Shown: positions 22,540-34,569 of the stretch, in pieces
How the letters are laid out: each line of letters starts with the position of its first letter
Numbering within the stretch: the stretch's first letter is position 1
Origin: Lentinula raphanica
Taxonomy: Eukaryota; Basidiomycota; Agaricomycetes; Agaricales; Omphalotaceae
Length of the DNA: 64,000 nt
NCBI GenBank assembly: GCA_027919835.1
Contig: JANVFP010000040.1
Location: 248,001 to 312,000 of the forward strand
Direction: 5' to 3'
Notes under the pieces: generated by a model
Databases searched by the model: none
What the model saw: the letters and a program-made list of their open reading frames with translations, nothing else
Told to the model about the DNA's origin: nothing
Position numbers and translations under genes: made by a program

Positions 22540-23377
22540 CTTCGTTTGCAGTGTAAATGCCAGGGACGACTTGGTGATTCATACGGTCAACAGCCTTTTC
22601 TTTCGTGGTGGCCATGATTGTATTTAGGGACGTAATGTAGGGAGCTATACTGAGCTCAACCTCTTTGTCTTTGAGACGATGGACGACCGACTGCGAAGAA
22701 AATGTTCGTCCGGCTGCTTCAGCTACCCTCAAGTTCTTTCGCAACTTGTCTCGACAGTATCGCCAGTTTTCATCCCGCATCATCAATGTGATCAGGTGTT
22801 TAGCAAAATCCCAGTCTGAAATCATCCTCTGGTCGGCATCTCGTAGCCTACTATACAGCCGAATCATCACTTCCAACCACGCCACAGGATCATCGCCAGG
22901 TTTGCACTGATTCCCGATAATTTGCTGCATGATAGTGAGTGCTGAAAGTGTGTTTGTAGGTTCATACTCGTTCTTGAGTGCTTTCCAAGCTGCGTGAGCG
23001 GACATGGATTCTTCAAGAAGGTATAACTTCTCTACAGGAACCGCTTTGGCAATGATGGCTAACGCTTTCTTGTCTCCTTCTAGCCACACTCTTGCCCTAT
23101 CTTTTGCAGCTTGTACTTTGGCTTCGTTTCCGGGAATTCGTATTGTAGAAGGATTTCCTGCTAGATCTAAACCTCGTACCTCTTGAGTTGGCTGAAGAAC
23201 AGGAATTTGCGGAGGATTATATTCGGCGCCGTCTATATATTTCCAATATCCGGCGGCATCGAGTTCAAACATGGATTTTTGTTTAAACTCGTTGTAGTTA
23301 TTGGAACCATCATCAGCCTCCTTTATGGGAGTCAAAGTGATATGTTTCCAATCTTTGCTTTCGTCGGTGTGTTCCAT
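22454..23377 (-). CDS. Copia Gag segment
   Basis: Starts at the ATG of MEHTDESKDW (23377), about 100 bp inside the 5' LTR. It contains the copia Gag (UBN2-like) core: YWKYIDGAEYNPPQ, ARVWLEGDKKALAIIAK, SAHAAWKALKNEYE, and DWDFAKHLITLMMR. It stops at 22454 where the zinc-finger segment continues in another frame. About 307 aa. Confidence 0.8.
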   Translation of the reverse strand: MEHTDESKDWKHITLTPIKEADDGSNNYNEFKQKSMFELDAAGYWKYIDGAEYNPPQIPVLQPTQEVRGLDLAGNPSTIRIPGNEAKVQAAKDRARVWLEGDKKALAIIAKAVPVEKLYLLEESMSAHAAWKALKNEYEPTNTLSALTIMQQIIGNQCKPGDDPVAWLEVMIRLYSRLRDADQRMISDWDFAKHLITLMMRDENWRYCRDKLRKNLRVAEAAGRTFSSQSVVHRLKDKEVELSIAPYITSLNTIMATTKEKAVDRMNHQVVPGIYTANEVANNASNTRYNQRDDRRFKPYPSQRPPM

Positions 23378-23470
23378 ATCTTCGAGTTTGGTTTGTAAAA
23401 AGAAGTAGTGTTGTAGGGACAATTTCGCAATGATTTAGAGCGCGGGGCCCATAACCTATTGAAGTTTGAT

Positions 23471-23691
23471 ACAAATATTGATTTCTGGTACGAAGCAAGA
23501 CTAGTTAGTATAGTATATACAGAGTTACAGAATTCAGTATACCTGGTACGAAGCAAGACTAGTTGAGGAGTCTTGCTTCGTCCCAGTGAGATAATACATG
23601 GTTTAGTAATCAAGATCAGTAAAGAGATAGGATAAACAATAAGATATGGTTCACTGATATGAGACCGAAGATGTAGAGTCAGTATTCAACA
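23471..23691 (-). repeat. Copia LTR, 5' copy
   Basis: Pair of 17752-17971. In the minus orientation it begins TGTTGAATACTG and ends near ATATTTGTATCA, followed by ATAGGTTATGGGCCC, a plausible primer-binding region of copia type. Confidence 0.85.
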
Positions 23692-26600
23692 AAGAGTACG
23701 TAGAATTTTATATACTCAAGTTAACATGATGTATTGACTTTTATTCCACTCCTACTATTGTCAATATCTTTGATTTTGAGCTCCCATTTGAGAGATTAGT
23801 CAATGATGATGTTCTGGACAGTGGATGTAAGTCGCTACTGGGAAACTGCTACTGGGTTTGTGGGAATTGGACTCTGAGGTCGGTAGTTCTGGGTGTGACT
23901 TGATGCAGCTCAATGTCTGAAAAGTAAAACTTAAAAGTGTGAAAATGTGAGATGAGTAAGAAGCTCTTATGTTATCCTGAAAATGATTGGCTGGGCTTAT
24001 GTTGAATGGGGCAGTTGCCTGAAAAGTGATAAGCCATGACCTGCCTAGAATGGCTTGTTTTGTATGTCTGTGAATACCTGCAGGGGGATGGCAACAGGAA
24101 ACTTTGTAAAATTGACTAGTGCAATGGCAGGCCATGTAATCAGCATCCATTCTTCTGAGTCCTCCATCACTAGACCTATCCCTAAACTAGGTCCATTTTT
24201 AAATTTTGTACCAGAAGACAAACAACAGGGCAGAAGAGGAAGAGTGGGAATATTGGATGTGAGAGGGAGAAAAGGACAACAAGTTTCGGTGCCTATTGTA
24301 AACACTGTCATTGACACCGGTAGCGCCGCTGTGGCGGCAGTCTCCGACTCTTTAAATCACACAAGAGAGAGAGGACAAAGAGGATAGTTTACAGCTAAGT
24401 ACGAAGATATGTTACAGTGCAGTCAGTTACATGAACCTATTTAACACTTTTTACACGGTTAACTATAGGCCATACCAACTGGATATTTAGACCGCGAGAA
24501 GAAAATGAGAGAAGAAACTTCTTGTAAATTTGGTCTTGGCACGGCATCAATCCAAAGTGTTACAATGACCAAACAATGAGTGGCACTGTCTTCATATGTC
24601 TCCGCACAGTTCTGCTCAATGCGTTAGCAGGCTATAGGCCATAGATTGTCAAGGATGTACACACCAATGCGACGTTCTTGTGATTGAGGTGAATTCTAGT
24701 CAGAAAATATTATAAATCTTGCAACAAAGCTGCTGCCTGCAAAGGTAAACTGACTGGACAGATACAGCGTTATAGCTAACATTGTAACATTGGACTACAA
24801 TTCCCACTGTAGCATGGAGCTTGGAGAGAACAACAAGCAGACATTTGTTTCAACTAAACCCCTTTCTCCTAGCCTGAAAGAAGCAATGAAAACGAAGGGC
24901 GGAAAAAGCAGTCTTGATCCTGTTCAGAATCAATCTCGATGGATAAAGTACCAGGTAGCGTCCCTGGGGAAGAGAAAATGGAATGCAAGGCTGTTGTCAG
25001 ACATGATGCAGGATGTGGGACTCGAGAGTCTGGGGGCTAAACGGCAGAAGGAATCCTCAAATTCAGGGCACAGCAGTTCAAGTACCAGCCAGTTCTAAAG
25101 ACCCAGAAATTGGAAGGTAAATCAGCCAATGTTGTCAATGCCTCCAAATGACAGCCAGAACATAAATTGTTACATTCACAATGCCCTGACAGTTGAAGTG
25201 AAAGTAGCACATTTGTATTTCCATGCGGCCGACACCCTGGAGAGAATGCGCAAAGCCAGGAATATACACAAGTGCTACATGCTCCTCAACCGTGTCTGTG
25301 TAAAGTATGCGAACACCACAATCCAAACTTGATGAATTTAACACCAAGTAAAACAACACTTACGCTATCCTCTGGCACAACATCCAATCCAAATCCTGTG
25401 AGTACATGGATGTTGATGAGACCGCTCCATCTGAATGTTGTTTCCTCTGCCGAGAGCAATGAAGACCGCGAATGAGACAAGAATCTGACAACCGAAATCA
25501 TGGCGTGGCGAGTGCTCATGTAGAGTATAATCTGGGACAGACGTGGATGTATTGTCTTTGCACAATCGGCATGGCGAAGGTGGGTCATTGAGAATGTTTT
25601 GGCATACGTTGGAGAGCCTTTGTTGTACTTATGAGAATGAAGATGAACAAGATGAAGAGATTCATACCCTGCTGTGTAGTATTGTACCAGGATAGTTGAA
25701 AAGCTTGGCAGTGATGAGACAGATGTGAATCTGAAAGAGAACGGATGAGGCATGAGCATGTTTGGAGTTAGAAAGTGAATGCAACGATGCACAACAAAAT
25801 CATCAAGAGACTGGTATTTCCGTCAAATGATTTTATTGCCAGCTCCTGAGGCTGGACCACATCTGTAAAGCCCAGTACCTTCTCAAGAACAAGCGGTGAG
25901 AAGAAGAATCCATAACTATCTTTTATGTGCTCAATGATAGTGTGATTCAAGTTGTGAAACAACCTACTGACAAGGACCAATGATAACAATAACGTCAGAG
26001 CACTACGTGAGGAAGTAAGCCAGAGTTCAGTCAAAGTAACGCCGTATGTATGGAAAATTATTCAGAGCCAGTTTGTTGAGGTCGTGTATGTTGTTTGTGT
26101 ATGCAGAGAAGCAATGGTCGGTTGAGGCGGAGAAATGGCAGTAAAAGACAAGAAAAAAGAACATCATACTGATCATGTCATCATGTCAAGGGTTATTACG
26201 AGATTCTTTGTAATCAATATAGATATGCCTATTCCATCAAGTTTGGTCAATTTTTGACATTTGAACACCACAAAGCCCTCTTCTAAAGAGTCGGAGAATA
26301 TAATTTTGTGTATCTCTTGGACATTCACCCAGAAAATTTGTCATCTTGAATCCTATTGGCTGGGTACTGAGTTCTAAATGGAATGTGGGACTCATGACTT
26401 GAGATTTAGACCCAAGTTGAATTCTCAATAAGGAAATCTTTGTTCAGCACACCGAAAATCCATCACTCACAGGAGGGCTTTTCAGTGAGAATACAGGTCA
26501 TTTGAAAGGTTGATAATTCTCTCTCTTTTCTCTTTCTTTTCCTCTTCTTTTCCTGTCACAAGTCAGCTTGAATTTTTCTTTCCATCCACAGACTCACAAC

Positions 26601-27589
26601 ACAGCTCCATGAGCCCCTGAGATAGTCTTGATTTCAGGTAAGCCAGAGTTCCAGCAATCAAACTCTTGAGCATATTATATATTAACAAAACAAGAGAAAA
26701 ACAGAGATACAAGCTGAGAATAAGCTAAAGTAAATCTCTCTTCTTTCTCTTCTTTCTATCTCTTTCTGACTTGGAAAAACTTGTAAAATTCTGAATCTCC
26801 ACAGACATAAACCATAAGCCAAATAATTCTCATTAGTACAAGTCCTAATGAAAAGAGGAATTATCTTTATGAAGGGCATTACATATATGATATCACTAGC
26901 AGTGACCCATGCAATACACAAATGAGTGCTTGTGAGTGCTTGTGACCACCTAAATTAACCAATCAGTTTTGTCTTTTGATGTTTATGTGTAAACATAGAC
27001 AAACAGTTTCCCTTTGTATTGTTGATAAATCCGGTTACTATTTAGTAGAGTAAGTGGATCTTATGCAATCTTATTTTACTTTCACAAATTCCCTATGATT
27101 ATATGACTGAGGGGGAAGGCTGCAAGTGGCAAGCTGCCAAACCTTTTTGACTCACCGGGTTCATAGATGCTGTGGCAAATCTTGAACCTGTATGGTGCTA
27201 CATCATTAGTACTTGAGATGACCACATATAGTTATGCACCTGTGGGCTGTAGTAGCTGGCTTAGGGTTGTTGGTATGAGCAATGGTGATATTTAGACTTC
27301 AGCATCTTCATGTCAACAAGGCAGCAGCAGCAGCACAAACATGGGTAGAAAGCTTAAACCAAAGCTGGGAAATATTCTGGAGCTTGCCATTGAGAAGGCA
27401 TGTAGAGATGCCAACATTCAGAATTGTGGATAATTTCAAAATATGCAAAAGCCATGGAAAGTAGAATGAACCACAACAGCATTGTATTCGGACAACAAAG
27501 AAACAGAAGCATGGTAATAACAAATGTGTATCAGTGAAGAGGATGGGAAAGAAAAAGTTTTGGTGTAATTAAACTACATGTCACTGCTA
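23692..27589. other. AT-rich gene-poor region with short ORFs
   Basis: No intron-consistent gene is recognised. Protein-like ORFs are: 24055-24387 plus (SITRPIPKLGPFLNFVPED), 24823-25098 plus (basic, KSSLDPVQNQSRWIKYQV, Ser-rich end), and 25772-26035 minus (hydrophobic, TLLLSLVLVSRLFHNLNH, and later LLMILLCIVAF), the last possibly a membrane-protein exon. Codon use and base composition differ from the flanking genes, so old transposon sequence is likely. Confidence 0.35.
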
Positions 27590-27591
27590 AA

Positions 27592-28087
27592 CAGGGTCTG
27601 GATTCACTATCCATATTGATAATCAAGACTTCTTCTTTCCATATGCTGAGCGATCACCTCCCGAAGTTTATATCAATAAGGGTTATGCTGTGTGAGTAGT
27701 ATTTTGTATAATATGTCATCATATTCTTACATTTTTCGAAGACCAACACATACCGATGCAACATACTGTAAATATGCAGTTGCATATATACCTGAATGAA
27801 CTGTTTATATGTCTCATCCTGCACAATCAGGAGAACAACCCCTTGGGTACAATATTGGGGGTAACTATGTAGATGTGGGTCTTGGGACAGTGGTCAAGTC
27901 TGCACCAGGTACACTGATCCTGTTTCAACCTGGACAACGACATGGGACAATGATTCCTTATGGTGCATGTAACTATAGTTATGCATTGACATTTTCAAGT
28001 AGAATGATAGATGGGTATTGCAAGCTAGAAGCTGCAGACAAGGCTCAGTATTTCATAGAATCAGTAGAATTAAAGCATGCCAATTAA
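27592..28087 (+). pseudogene. Fragment resembling a 2OG-Fe(II) oxygenase (TET/JBP-like) domain
   Basis: Two exon-like pieces. 27592-27690 has GFTIHIDNQDFFFPYAERSP and PEVYINKGYA. After a GTGTGA...ATCAG gap, 27831-28087 has YNIGGNYVDVGLGTVVKSA, PGTLILFQPGQRHGT and NYSYALTFSSRM, then a stop. His and Asp in HID fit the HxD metal motif and His in RHGT fits the distal metal ligand of the cupin-like 2OG-Fe(II) fold. Established knowledge: TET/JBP-family genes are expanded in basidiomycetes and linked to KDZ-type transposons. That link here is inference. No upstream start is found, so it is probably a remnant. Confidence 0.4.
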
Positions 28088-29793
28088 TCAAACAATATTT
28101 TTTGTTATAACTAGATATGCCATTTTTGAGCCTTGATATTGACATTGTGACCTAGTCTAAGAAAACACTGATAGTCAAGTGTGTATGTTTCAATTGTGTG
28201 TAGTGTATTCAGTGTTGAAACATCAAGATATGTGAGGATGAGGTGCAACAGATGAGAGTCAAGCATACACATTTGAATCTCTGTGTTTATAAGACTGGGG
28301 GATATGAGTGGATGTCCAAAGTGTGGCAAGCAGCAACTCAGATTTCATGACCAGATGATGTATGTTTTGGATACAGGCTGTAGTAGATCACAGGTGTGAA
28401 ACATTGAGAGTTTTTTAAGCAGTAACAGGAAGAAGTTCTTGTTAATGTTCATTGTTGTTTTCAGGGTAGAAGAGGGTAGACTGTGGAACATGTGAAAGAC
28501 TTAGATACTGTAGTAAAAAACATTACATTTCTGAGTTTCCAAATTGAGCAGCGTGAGAATGGTTTGAAACCAAATTTTTGCAAGAAGCCAAACCTAAAGG
28601 TTCAGCAATCATATTGTAAGGTAGGGGACAAGCAAATTCCGCCAACCCCCCTTGCAATTCCCATGAGTACATATAAGGCAATTTCTGTTCAGTTTTGTGT
28701 TCATCAGCCAGTATCTCAGCCCATAGTGGGTTTCTCTTAAATCTCTTCCATAGATATCTTCATAAACATCTTAGGAGTAGGCCCAATTTTTTCTGTGAAT
28801 TTATAACCCTATGTGTTGGAGTTATTCATCCTTCTCACCTAAGGTCTTTGCTCTGCAAATAACTCTATCATCTGGAAGCCTAAATTCACCAAAAAATTTG
28901 GGGATACTCCTAAGATGCATACAAAGAGATTCAAGGCAGGATTTGAAGAGAGACTTCCTATGAGCTGATATATTAGCCTACAAATGCAAAACAGAACAAA
29001 AATTTCCTTTCTTAATATATTTTATAGTGGATCTGCTTCAATAATAGCTCAAGCCTCAAATAACTATTGTACAAATACAAACATATATCCATGGGGTAAC
29101 ATTAAGTACACATCATCTAAGATCATGGTCATATTCAGACAGTATTTGTTCTTCATGAAACCATTGATATTCAGAATATGATTTAGTTATAAACTGAAGT
29201 TTCAAATGATACATAGTCTGGTTAATAACCTCCATAGCCCTTTGAGATTTAGTATTGGTTTGTCTTTTGATACAAGGCATATAGATAAAAATATTAAATT
29301 TGTTCACCATTTTTTCTTTCTTGATCTTAACATTTCAAATTTTCTACAATTCAGAGCCTAATTGCCTACTTCAAGTTGTCTCCAAAATTTGATCTTGCTG
29401 CTAATTCAACAAATAGACACAACCATATTGGCAAATCTGTGTCATGCATGAAATTTGAATAATGAATCAAAAATAGTCATTATTACTATATTACTATGAT
29501 AGCAAATATTATTAGTTGCTTACCTCAAGAGTAGTTATATTTCAATCTTGGATTCAATTTCTGTCCCACTTCCAGATGTGAGTATAGATCTTGTAAATGT
29601 CCCACCATGACTAAAGATTCAGCTTGTACTGAAAAGTTGTTTGCATTTTTGAAAATTTCACTGGTACTAATTAAACACCATCAGCTTAGTATTTCCAAGT
29701 ATATCAATATTTTTACCTGTTATTATTTTCAGTGGTTCTATTCATCTAGGTAGAAAAAAAAATTCAACTGAGTTGAAAACCTGGGTGATAAGA
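28088..29793. other. AT-rich, no gene recognised
   Basis: ORF 28483-28740 plus (contains KPNFCKKPNLKVQQSYC) is the only protein-like stretch and has no known motif. The 3' exons of the coiled-coil gene may reach into 29700-29793. Nothing else seen. Confidence 0.35.
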
Positions 29794-31809
29794 TTTAATA
29801 CTCACTTCCATTGGAGAATTGATAGATCCTAGAAAGGTTTTAATATGCTTCCTCACTGACTGTAGTTCTAACTCTGAATCTCTAATCTTTTTTTCTTGTT
29901 CCTCCCATTGCAGTCTCAGATTCATTCTGTCTTGATCTAGTTGCAGTTTGTCTTTTTCAAGATCCATATATTTCTGTTGAATTTTCCTTAACTCTTCATC
30001 AAGGAAATCATTCTTATTACATAGATCATCCCGCTCCTTTTCCAGAGCCTGTTCACTTGAGCTGGATATTTCTCTTCATCAATGCGTCTGATGTTTTCAG
30101 TAAATCTTCCTGCTGATTATGAATAGATAAGTTCTTTTCTTTGCATTTCATGTACCATGATACTTTGGAAGCTTCCAGGCTAGCAATTCCTTGTTGGATG
30201 CTGCTTTGCTCTTGCTTGATATTAGCATAGTGTTTTTCCATTTCAATTTTTCCTTTGACAAAATCTTCTTCTTGCTTCTTAAATCCACTTTCCTTTTGCT
30301 CTAATTTATTTTCCTTTCTTTTTAGCTCATTTTCTCTTTTCTTAAGTTCATTTTCCTTTTGCATTATTTCTTTACTTTTTTCCAAGAGTGATTGTGAACA
30401 ATTCTGAACATTTTTCATAAGGAGACTTTCTCTTTCTTCTATTTGTTGCAGCTTCTGAACAGACTCTTTGATTTTTGCTTCTGCAAGTGGAATATTTTCA
30501 AGTAGAATTTCTTCTGCATCCCTATATTTCTTTTCTGCTTGTTTTGCCAATAGCTGAGCACCTTCTTTTTGCTGCAACAACTGCTCTTCTCTGAATCTAA
30601 GCTCTTCTTGGAACTCCTTGACCTCACGGTATTTGAGAGCAACATTATCTTCCCTAGCTTTAACTCCATATTCACGTTCCCAAACTGCCTGCTCTCTATA
30701 TTCTATCTTTTCATATTTCTGCAGTATCTCATTCTCCTGTGACTGAACCTCCTGCTTCCTCATTTCATGTTCTGTTTCATTTCTGAGAGATAATTGCCTC
30801 AACTCTGTCTCCTTTTTATCCTGTTTTATTTTTTGTTCAGCCATTTGTCTTTGCTGTAATTCTAACTCCTTTCTTTCTTCCTGTTGAAGATTGTGCAATG
30901 CATCTATGTGTCTTTCCCTCTCTTGAAGTTTAGCCTCTTTCATGCTAATCAACTTTTGTTCATTGTATAGTATTTGCTGCCTTTCTCTGATTTGTGCTTC
31001 TTGGTTGTCAAAATGTGCAGTCTACATGTATCATGTTAGTTATTTGTAATTTGTTCAACTTGCTCAAATAACAATGTAAACAAATGACTTACTATTGCTA
31101 TAATATGATCTTTGGATAGCAAATCATTGGAATTGACACTCTCATGATCTGTTTGCTCTTGAAATTTGAATCAGTAATACAGGGAGTTGCTCATGTTCAT
31201 ATAACTATACCTTCAACAATTTTGGAAAGGTTATTGTCAATAGAAAACCAATATGGATCATCTATGGATTATGTGTTAATTAAGAATCATTGTTAAAATA
31301 ATTGAGATTACCAAAGGATATATCAATATCCTCAGGTGGAGTCCAGATTCTTGGAATTTCTGAAAAAATATCCATTTCTCGTTTCATGTTGCGTGCAACA
31401 ATTGAATTGATGATTTCCTCTATATCCCCCCTCCTTTTATGATAATTAGCTCGTACATTGGCCAGCTCCTCATCTCGAATTGCCTCTGATTTGAGCTTAT
31501 ATGGTTGAAGATGAGAGAAGATAATTGGCAAAAGAACATCCAGTCGCCAAGCAGCCAACTTCATTGGGAGTGGCGGAGGATTAGTGTGAGGTCGGGTTGG
31601 TGAACTGTGATTCAGGCGTGCACGAACACTGCCAACGACAGATGGGCTGCGTAGCATCTCATTGCCGCGCTGCATAGTGTGATGATAATCAGAGGGGGAG
31701 GAAAATTGTTGGAACAGGGATTTATAAATCACAACAGAGTGGGTCAATCTTGGGAACACATCATGAGACTCACCATTTGGTAGATCCGGATGGGTTGGGT
31801 CTTATCCAT
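29794..31809 (-). CDS. Coiled-coil protein, multi-exon, one frameshift
   Basis: Exon 1 31809-31774 (MDKTQPIRIYQM) joins in phase 0 to exon 2 31669-31312. This gives a short basic N-terminus, then PPLPMKLAAWRLDVLLP and SIVARNMKREMDIFSEIPRI. Two small exons (about 31260-31210 and 31157-31093) then lead to a large exon from about 31021. That exon is almost all heptad-rich Glu/Lys/Gln coiled coil over 400 residues (IRERQQILYNEQKLISMKE; LEKDKLQLDQDRMNLRLQW). At about 30053 the frame breaks: NIQLK is followed by TGA, and ignoring one T restores EQALEKERDDL. A donor GTGAGT after SPME (about 29808) suggests further exons. A cytoskeletal or structural role would be a guess; no named family. Confidence 0.6.
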
Positions 31810-33576
31810 GTCAGTCTGTATTTTCACAAGCAAAGGAAGTCCACATGAACAATCCCTAGCATGTCAGATAATTGTACTAGACCATAGATGCTGAGCTGAC
31901 TGTTACACCAACGGCCACAGCTCAAGCCACAGATCCAATACTAGGCTATACAAATAAAGTGGTTTAAATATGTATATGCTCTTGGCATGGAAAGAGTTTC
32001 GCGCGATGGTTTCGTGACAAAGATATGATGGTGGAACCCTACTGAAAACATTCGGGACATCCAGTCAAGACCATGTGCAAAGAAAAGTTGACAAGCGAGA
32101 AACCAACACTACTCAGAGATAAAGGAAAACGCACAATACATTTCCGCCCGCTTTACATGAAGAATCATTTTCCTACGATGTATTGACAGGGAGATGATTG
32201 TTAGAAGCCCTTTACATGACAGTCCACAGACCGTTGTCGCCTATTGTCCAGCCGGGAGGGTAGCAGGGATCTCGGTATGAATGATAACGGTGCGAATTTG
32301 AGTCATTATTCAAAACTACTAGTAAGCGCCAGTTCGTGGCACGGTTAGTGGTCGAATATTACCAACGTAGTGGAAGAGGCGCGCACCAGATACACCATGA
32401 CCATTCCACGAAAGTACTAGCACTAAGCAGCAGGCATCGAACACTCCGTACTTAGTAAACGTGCTTCTGGGCGGTTCCGTTCGGTTTGATATCAGACAAC
32501 AATTCTCCTGGATAGTAATACACATACTAAGTCTTATCAGTGATATAGCAACAGATCGTGATAGAAAACTGGAGAACGCACCAAAAGATCTTAATTGAGT
32601 ATGATATCACGTCCAATGCGAGATCAGCCTGGAAGAAGGTTTATCGATTTCATCTCGTTCAAGGTACCACGGCCATTTCCAGCGAATCGTGAAGAAGCGC
32701 GCATACATGCAGTGTCTTGCAGATTTCTGAGCACCGAGTAGCATCGAATGTTCGGGCCCGGTTGATCACTAAAACAAATGTAGCCTTTCTTAGCCTTTGG
32801 ACTTTCCAGCCAGAACGAGGATTTCGTCAGGAGAGAGCGGGCAAGAGGTGGCAGAGTGTTTCGAATGGCAATAATGTATGAGACCACCGAACGAGCCCTC
32901 AGTCAACAGATCTGGCTTGACGAAGTGTCTTAGCTGAAGCTTCGAGTGACGGCTTGCAAGGAGGACACATCCAAAACGGTTCATTGAACTGTGAGAATCC
33001 GAGAGATAGACGCGACGCGGCACAGAAAGCACGACTAAGGCTGAAAGTGGATCCTGGATACCTCAATGGGACCTTCTTGGGACTTGGTTGTGATACCCGT
33101 AAAAGATGATGACCATTGTCATCCCACAAGAGAGTTGCTTTTGGAGTCCGCGGCTGTATAATGTTGGGTACATATATGGATCTCTGGTGCCATTCCAGAG
33201 GAAATGATATACACACCTGAGCAATGGCAACGGATGGCTTTGCGTTTTCGTAGATTAAGAGACATCACCCATCTGCTCGTCACTAAGCCTCATGCACTCC
33301 CTCCTCTTCATACAGATGCTACGGTAAGAGACGGTAAGGCCGGCGAGGGGTTTTCTTTTCTGTAAGTTGCAAATGATTGTTTAATTGACAGCCCGAGATA
33401 GTCGGTAGAAGTACGTAGAATCGAGCATTTTCAAAAATGGGGAGATCTGTGACAAGAGGAAGTTGATGATGGCGGTGGTAGGTGGTGGTTTGTAAACAAG
33501 CCTTCCTGCGGACCGTCATAACGATTGGAAGCAGAATCCAGATCCGGATTCTATAAAGATACAACAAGTTCGCTAT
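31810..33576. other. Intergenic, no gene recognised
   Basis: Base composition becomes more balanced after about 32000. ORFs at 32899-33216 and 32624-32887 (minus) lack start context, intron joins and family motifs. I see no RNA gene. Confidence 0.4.
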
Positions 33577-34255
33577 CTAAGCCTCTCCCGGTACAGACTC
33601 CAACTGCTCCATTTTTCTCAGCTCCTCCATCTCCCCAAGTTGAATTTGCGCACCCTCTCCTTCGATTAATTTGTAGTACTCGAGTATCCGATTATAAGCG
33701 TCGGTCTCACCACCGAGATCATGAAATAAGGATGAGTCCATCCTTCTTAACCATCGACACCGCACATATGTACACTTTCTGTAAATGATCCATCTCGATG
33801 TAGAATTGGATTGGATCCTTCAAAGGATAGAAAGGGTACGGATGGCTGTCGCGAAACTCGAACCGTTTCGCATGTTTACTACCAAACTCCTGCTTGATCC
33901 AAGCCTCAACCAACGCCAGTGCCTCCTCGTGTACGGCCTTGACACTACCGGTCCGCGACGGGTCATCGGGCGAGTAAAATCCAAACGAAACTCGGGACCG
34001 TGGATTGTTCTTGCTGTACGCTCTGATAGCTTGAATAGCTTCCATAGTAGCCGGCCCTGTCCTGGTCATAGTATTCCAAGTATTGGTATTTATGCAAAGA
34101 CCTCTTCCAACCTATGTAGTAAGCATTCACAGAGATTAGGAAATGCCAATGAACATGCGGAACTACTCACAAGAACAAGAGGCATTGCAGCCACAGCACT
34201 GCCAACTGGCAGCAGAGAAAAATCCGAGAGCAATGATCGCAGTAGAAAAACGCAT
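33577..34255 (-). pseudogene. Secreted family member D, frameshifted
   Basis: Exon 1 34255-34171 starts MRFSTAIIALGFFSA, but its length (85 nt) leaves it one base out of frame with the conserved AAMPLV signal-peptide end and the phase-0 intron (GTGAGT...CATAG). Exon 2 (from about 34117) encodes the family unit: SRVSFGFYSPDD, VEAWIKQEFG and DPIQFYIEMDH. Near 33737 a second one-base shift stops the frame at a TGA, while the rest of the unit (LGEMEELRKMEQLESV) continues in the next frame to 33577. Two independent shifts make this most likely a decayed paralogue of C (35254-36051). Sequencing error is the alternative. Confidence 0.65.
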
Positions 34256-34479
34256 GGGTGTTGGAAAACAAATACTGAACGAATAAAATGCTTGGTCGTA
34301 GATGGTGGTATGGAAGCGGAGACGGGGCGCAGCTAGGGGACGTCGAGCGATGTCGATGAATATTCAGCGATGGACACGGTGATGAAGGGACTGATGAAGC
34401 TCTAGAACAAACGAACGGTCATTCAGAAACATAAATACTGATGATGATCTTTGAAGTCGTACCTGAGAGCGCGGCGGAC

Positions 34480-34569
34480 TCTTCTCTTTGACCAGCAAAA
34501 GAGAGAGATTTTTGGTCGACAAAAATTTGAGTGCGAGCGAAAAACTTTGCGCGTCTTTTATGTTCAACG
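34480..34569 (-). promoter_or_regulatory. Shared promoter/leader element, copy D
   Basis: In minus orientation: core GTTGAACATAAAAGACG at about 34567-34551, then the hairpin TCTCTCTTTTGCTGGTCAAAG at about 34506-34486. It is the same arrangement and spacing as in front of A and B, kept although gene D is frameshifted. Confidence 0.55.

Larger units (their letters stand above)
17752..23691 (-). mobile_element. Ty1/copia LTR retrotransposon, broken reading frames
   Basis: About 5.9 kb, transcribed from the minus strand. The LTRs are at 23471-23691 (5') and 17752-17971 (3'). Gene order gag, protease, integrase, RT, RNase H defines copia. The 3' LTR is preceded by a polypurine run (AAGGGGGGG just before TGTTGAATAC). 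The LTRs differ at one internal base I could see (17918 versus 23638) plus a small end indel, so insertion looks recent. Even so, the ORF is broken between gag and protease, at the integrase start, by a roughly 330-bp insertion, and near the RNase H end. I found no convincing 5-bp target duplication. Confidence 0.9.

Noticed and set aside
23692..23710. Five-base target duplication for the copia element
   Set aside because: The base string next to the 5' LTR does not recur beyond the 3' LTR, which abuts the MITE.
32319..33216. Minus-strand gene from several 70-100 codon ORFs
   Set aside because: The ORFs overlap in different frames, have no joins that keep frame and no recognisable composition.
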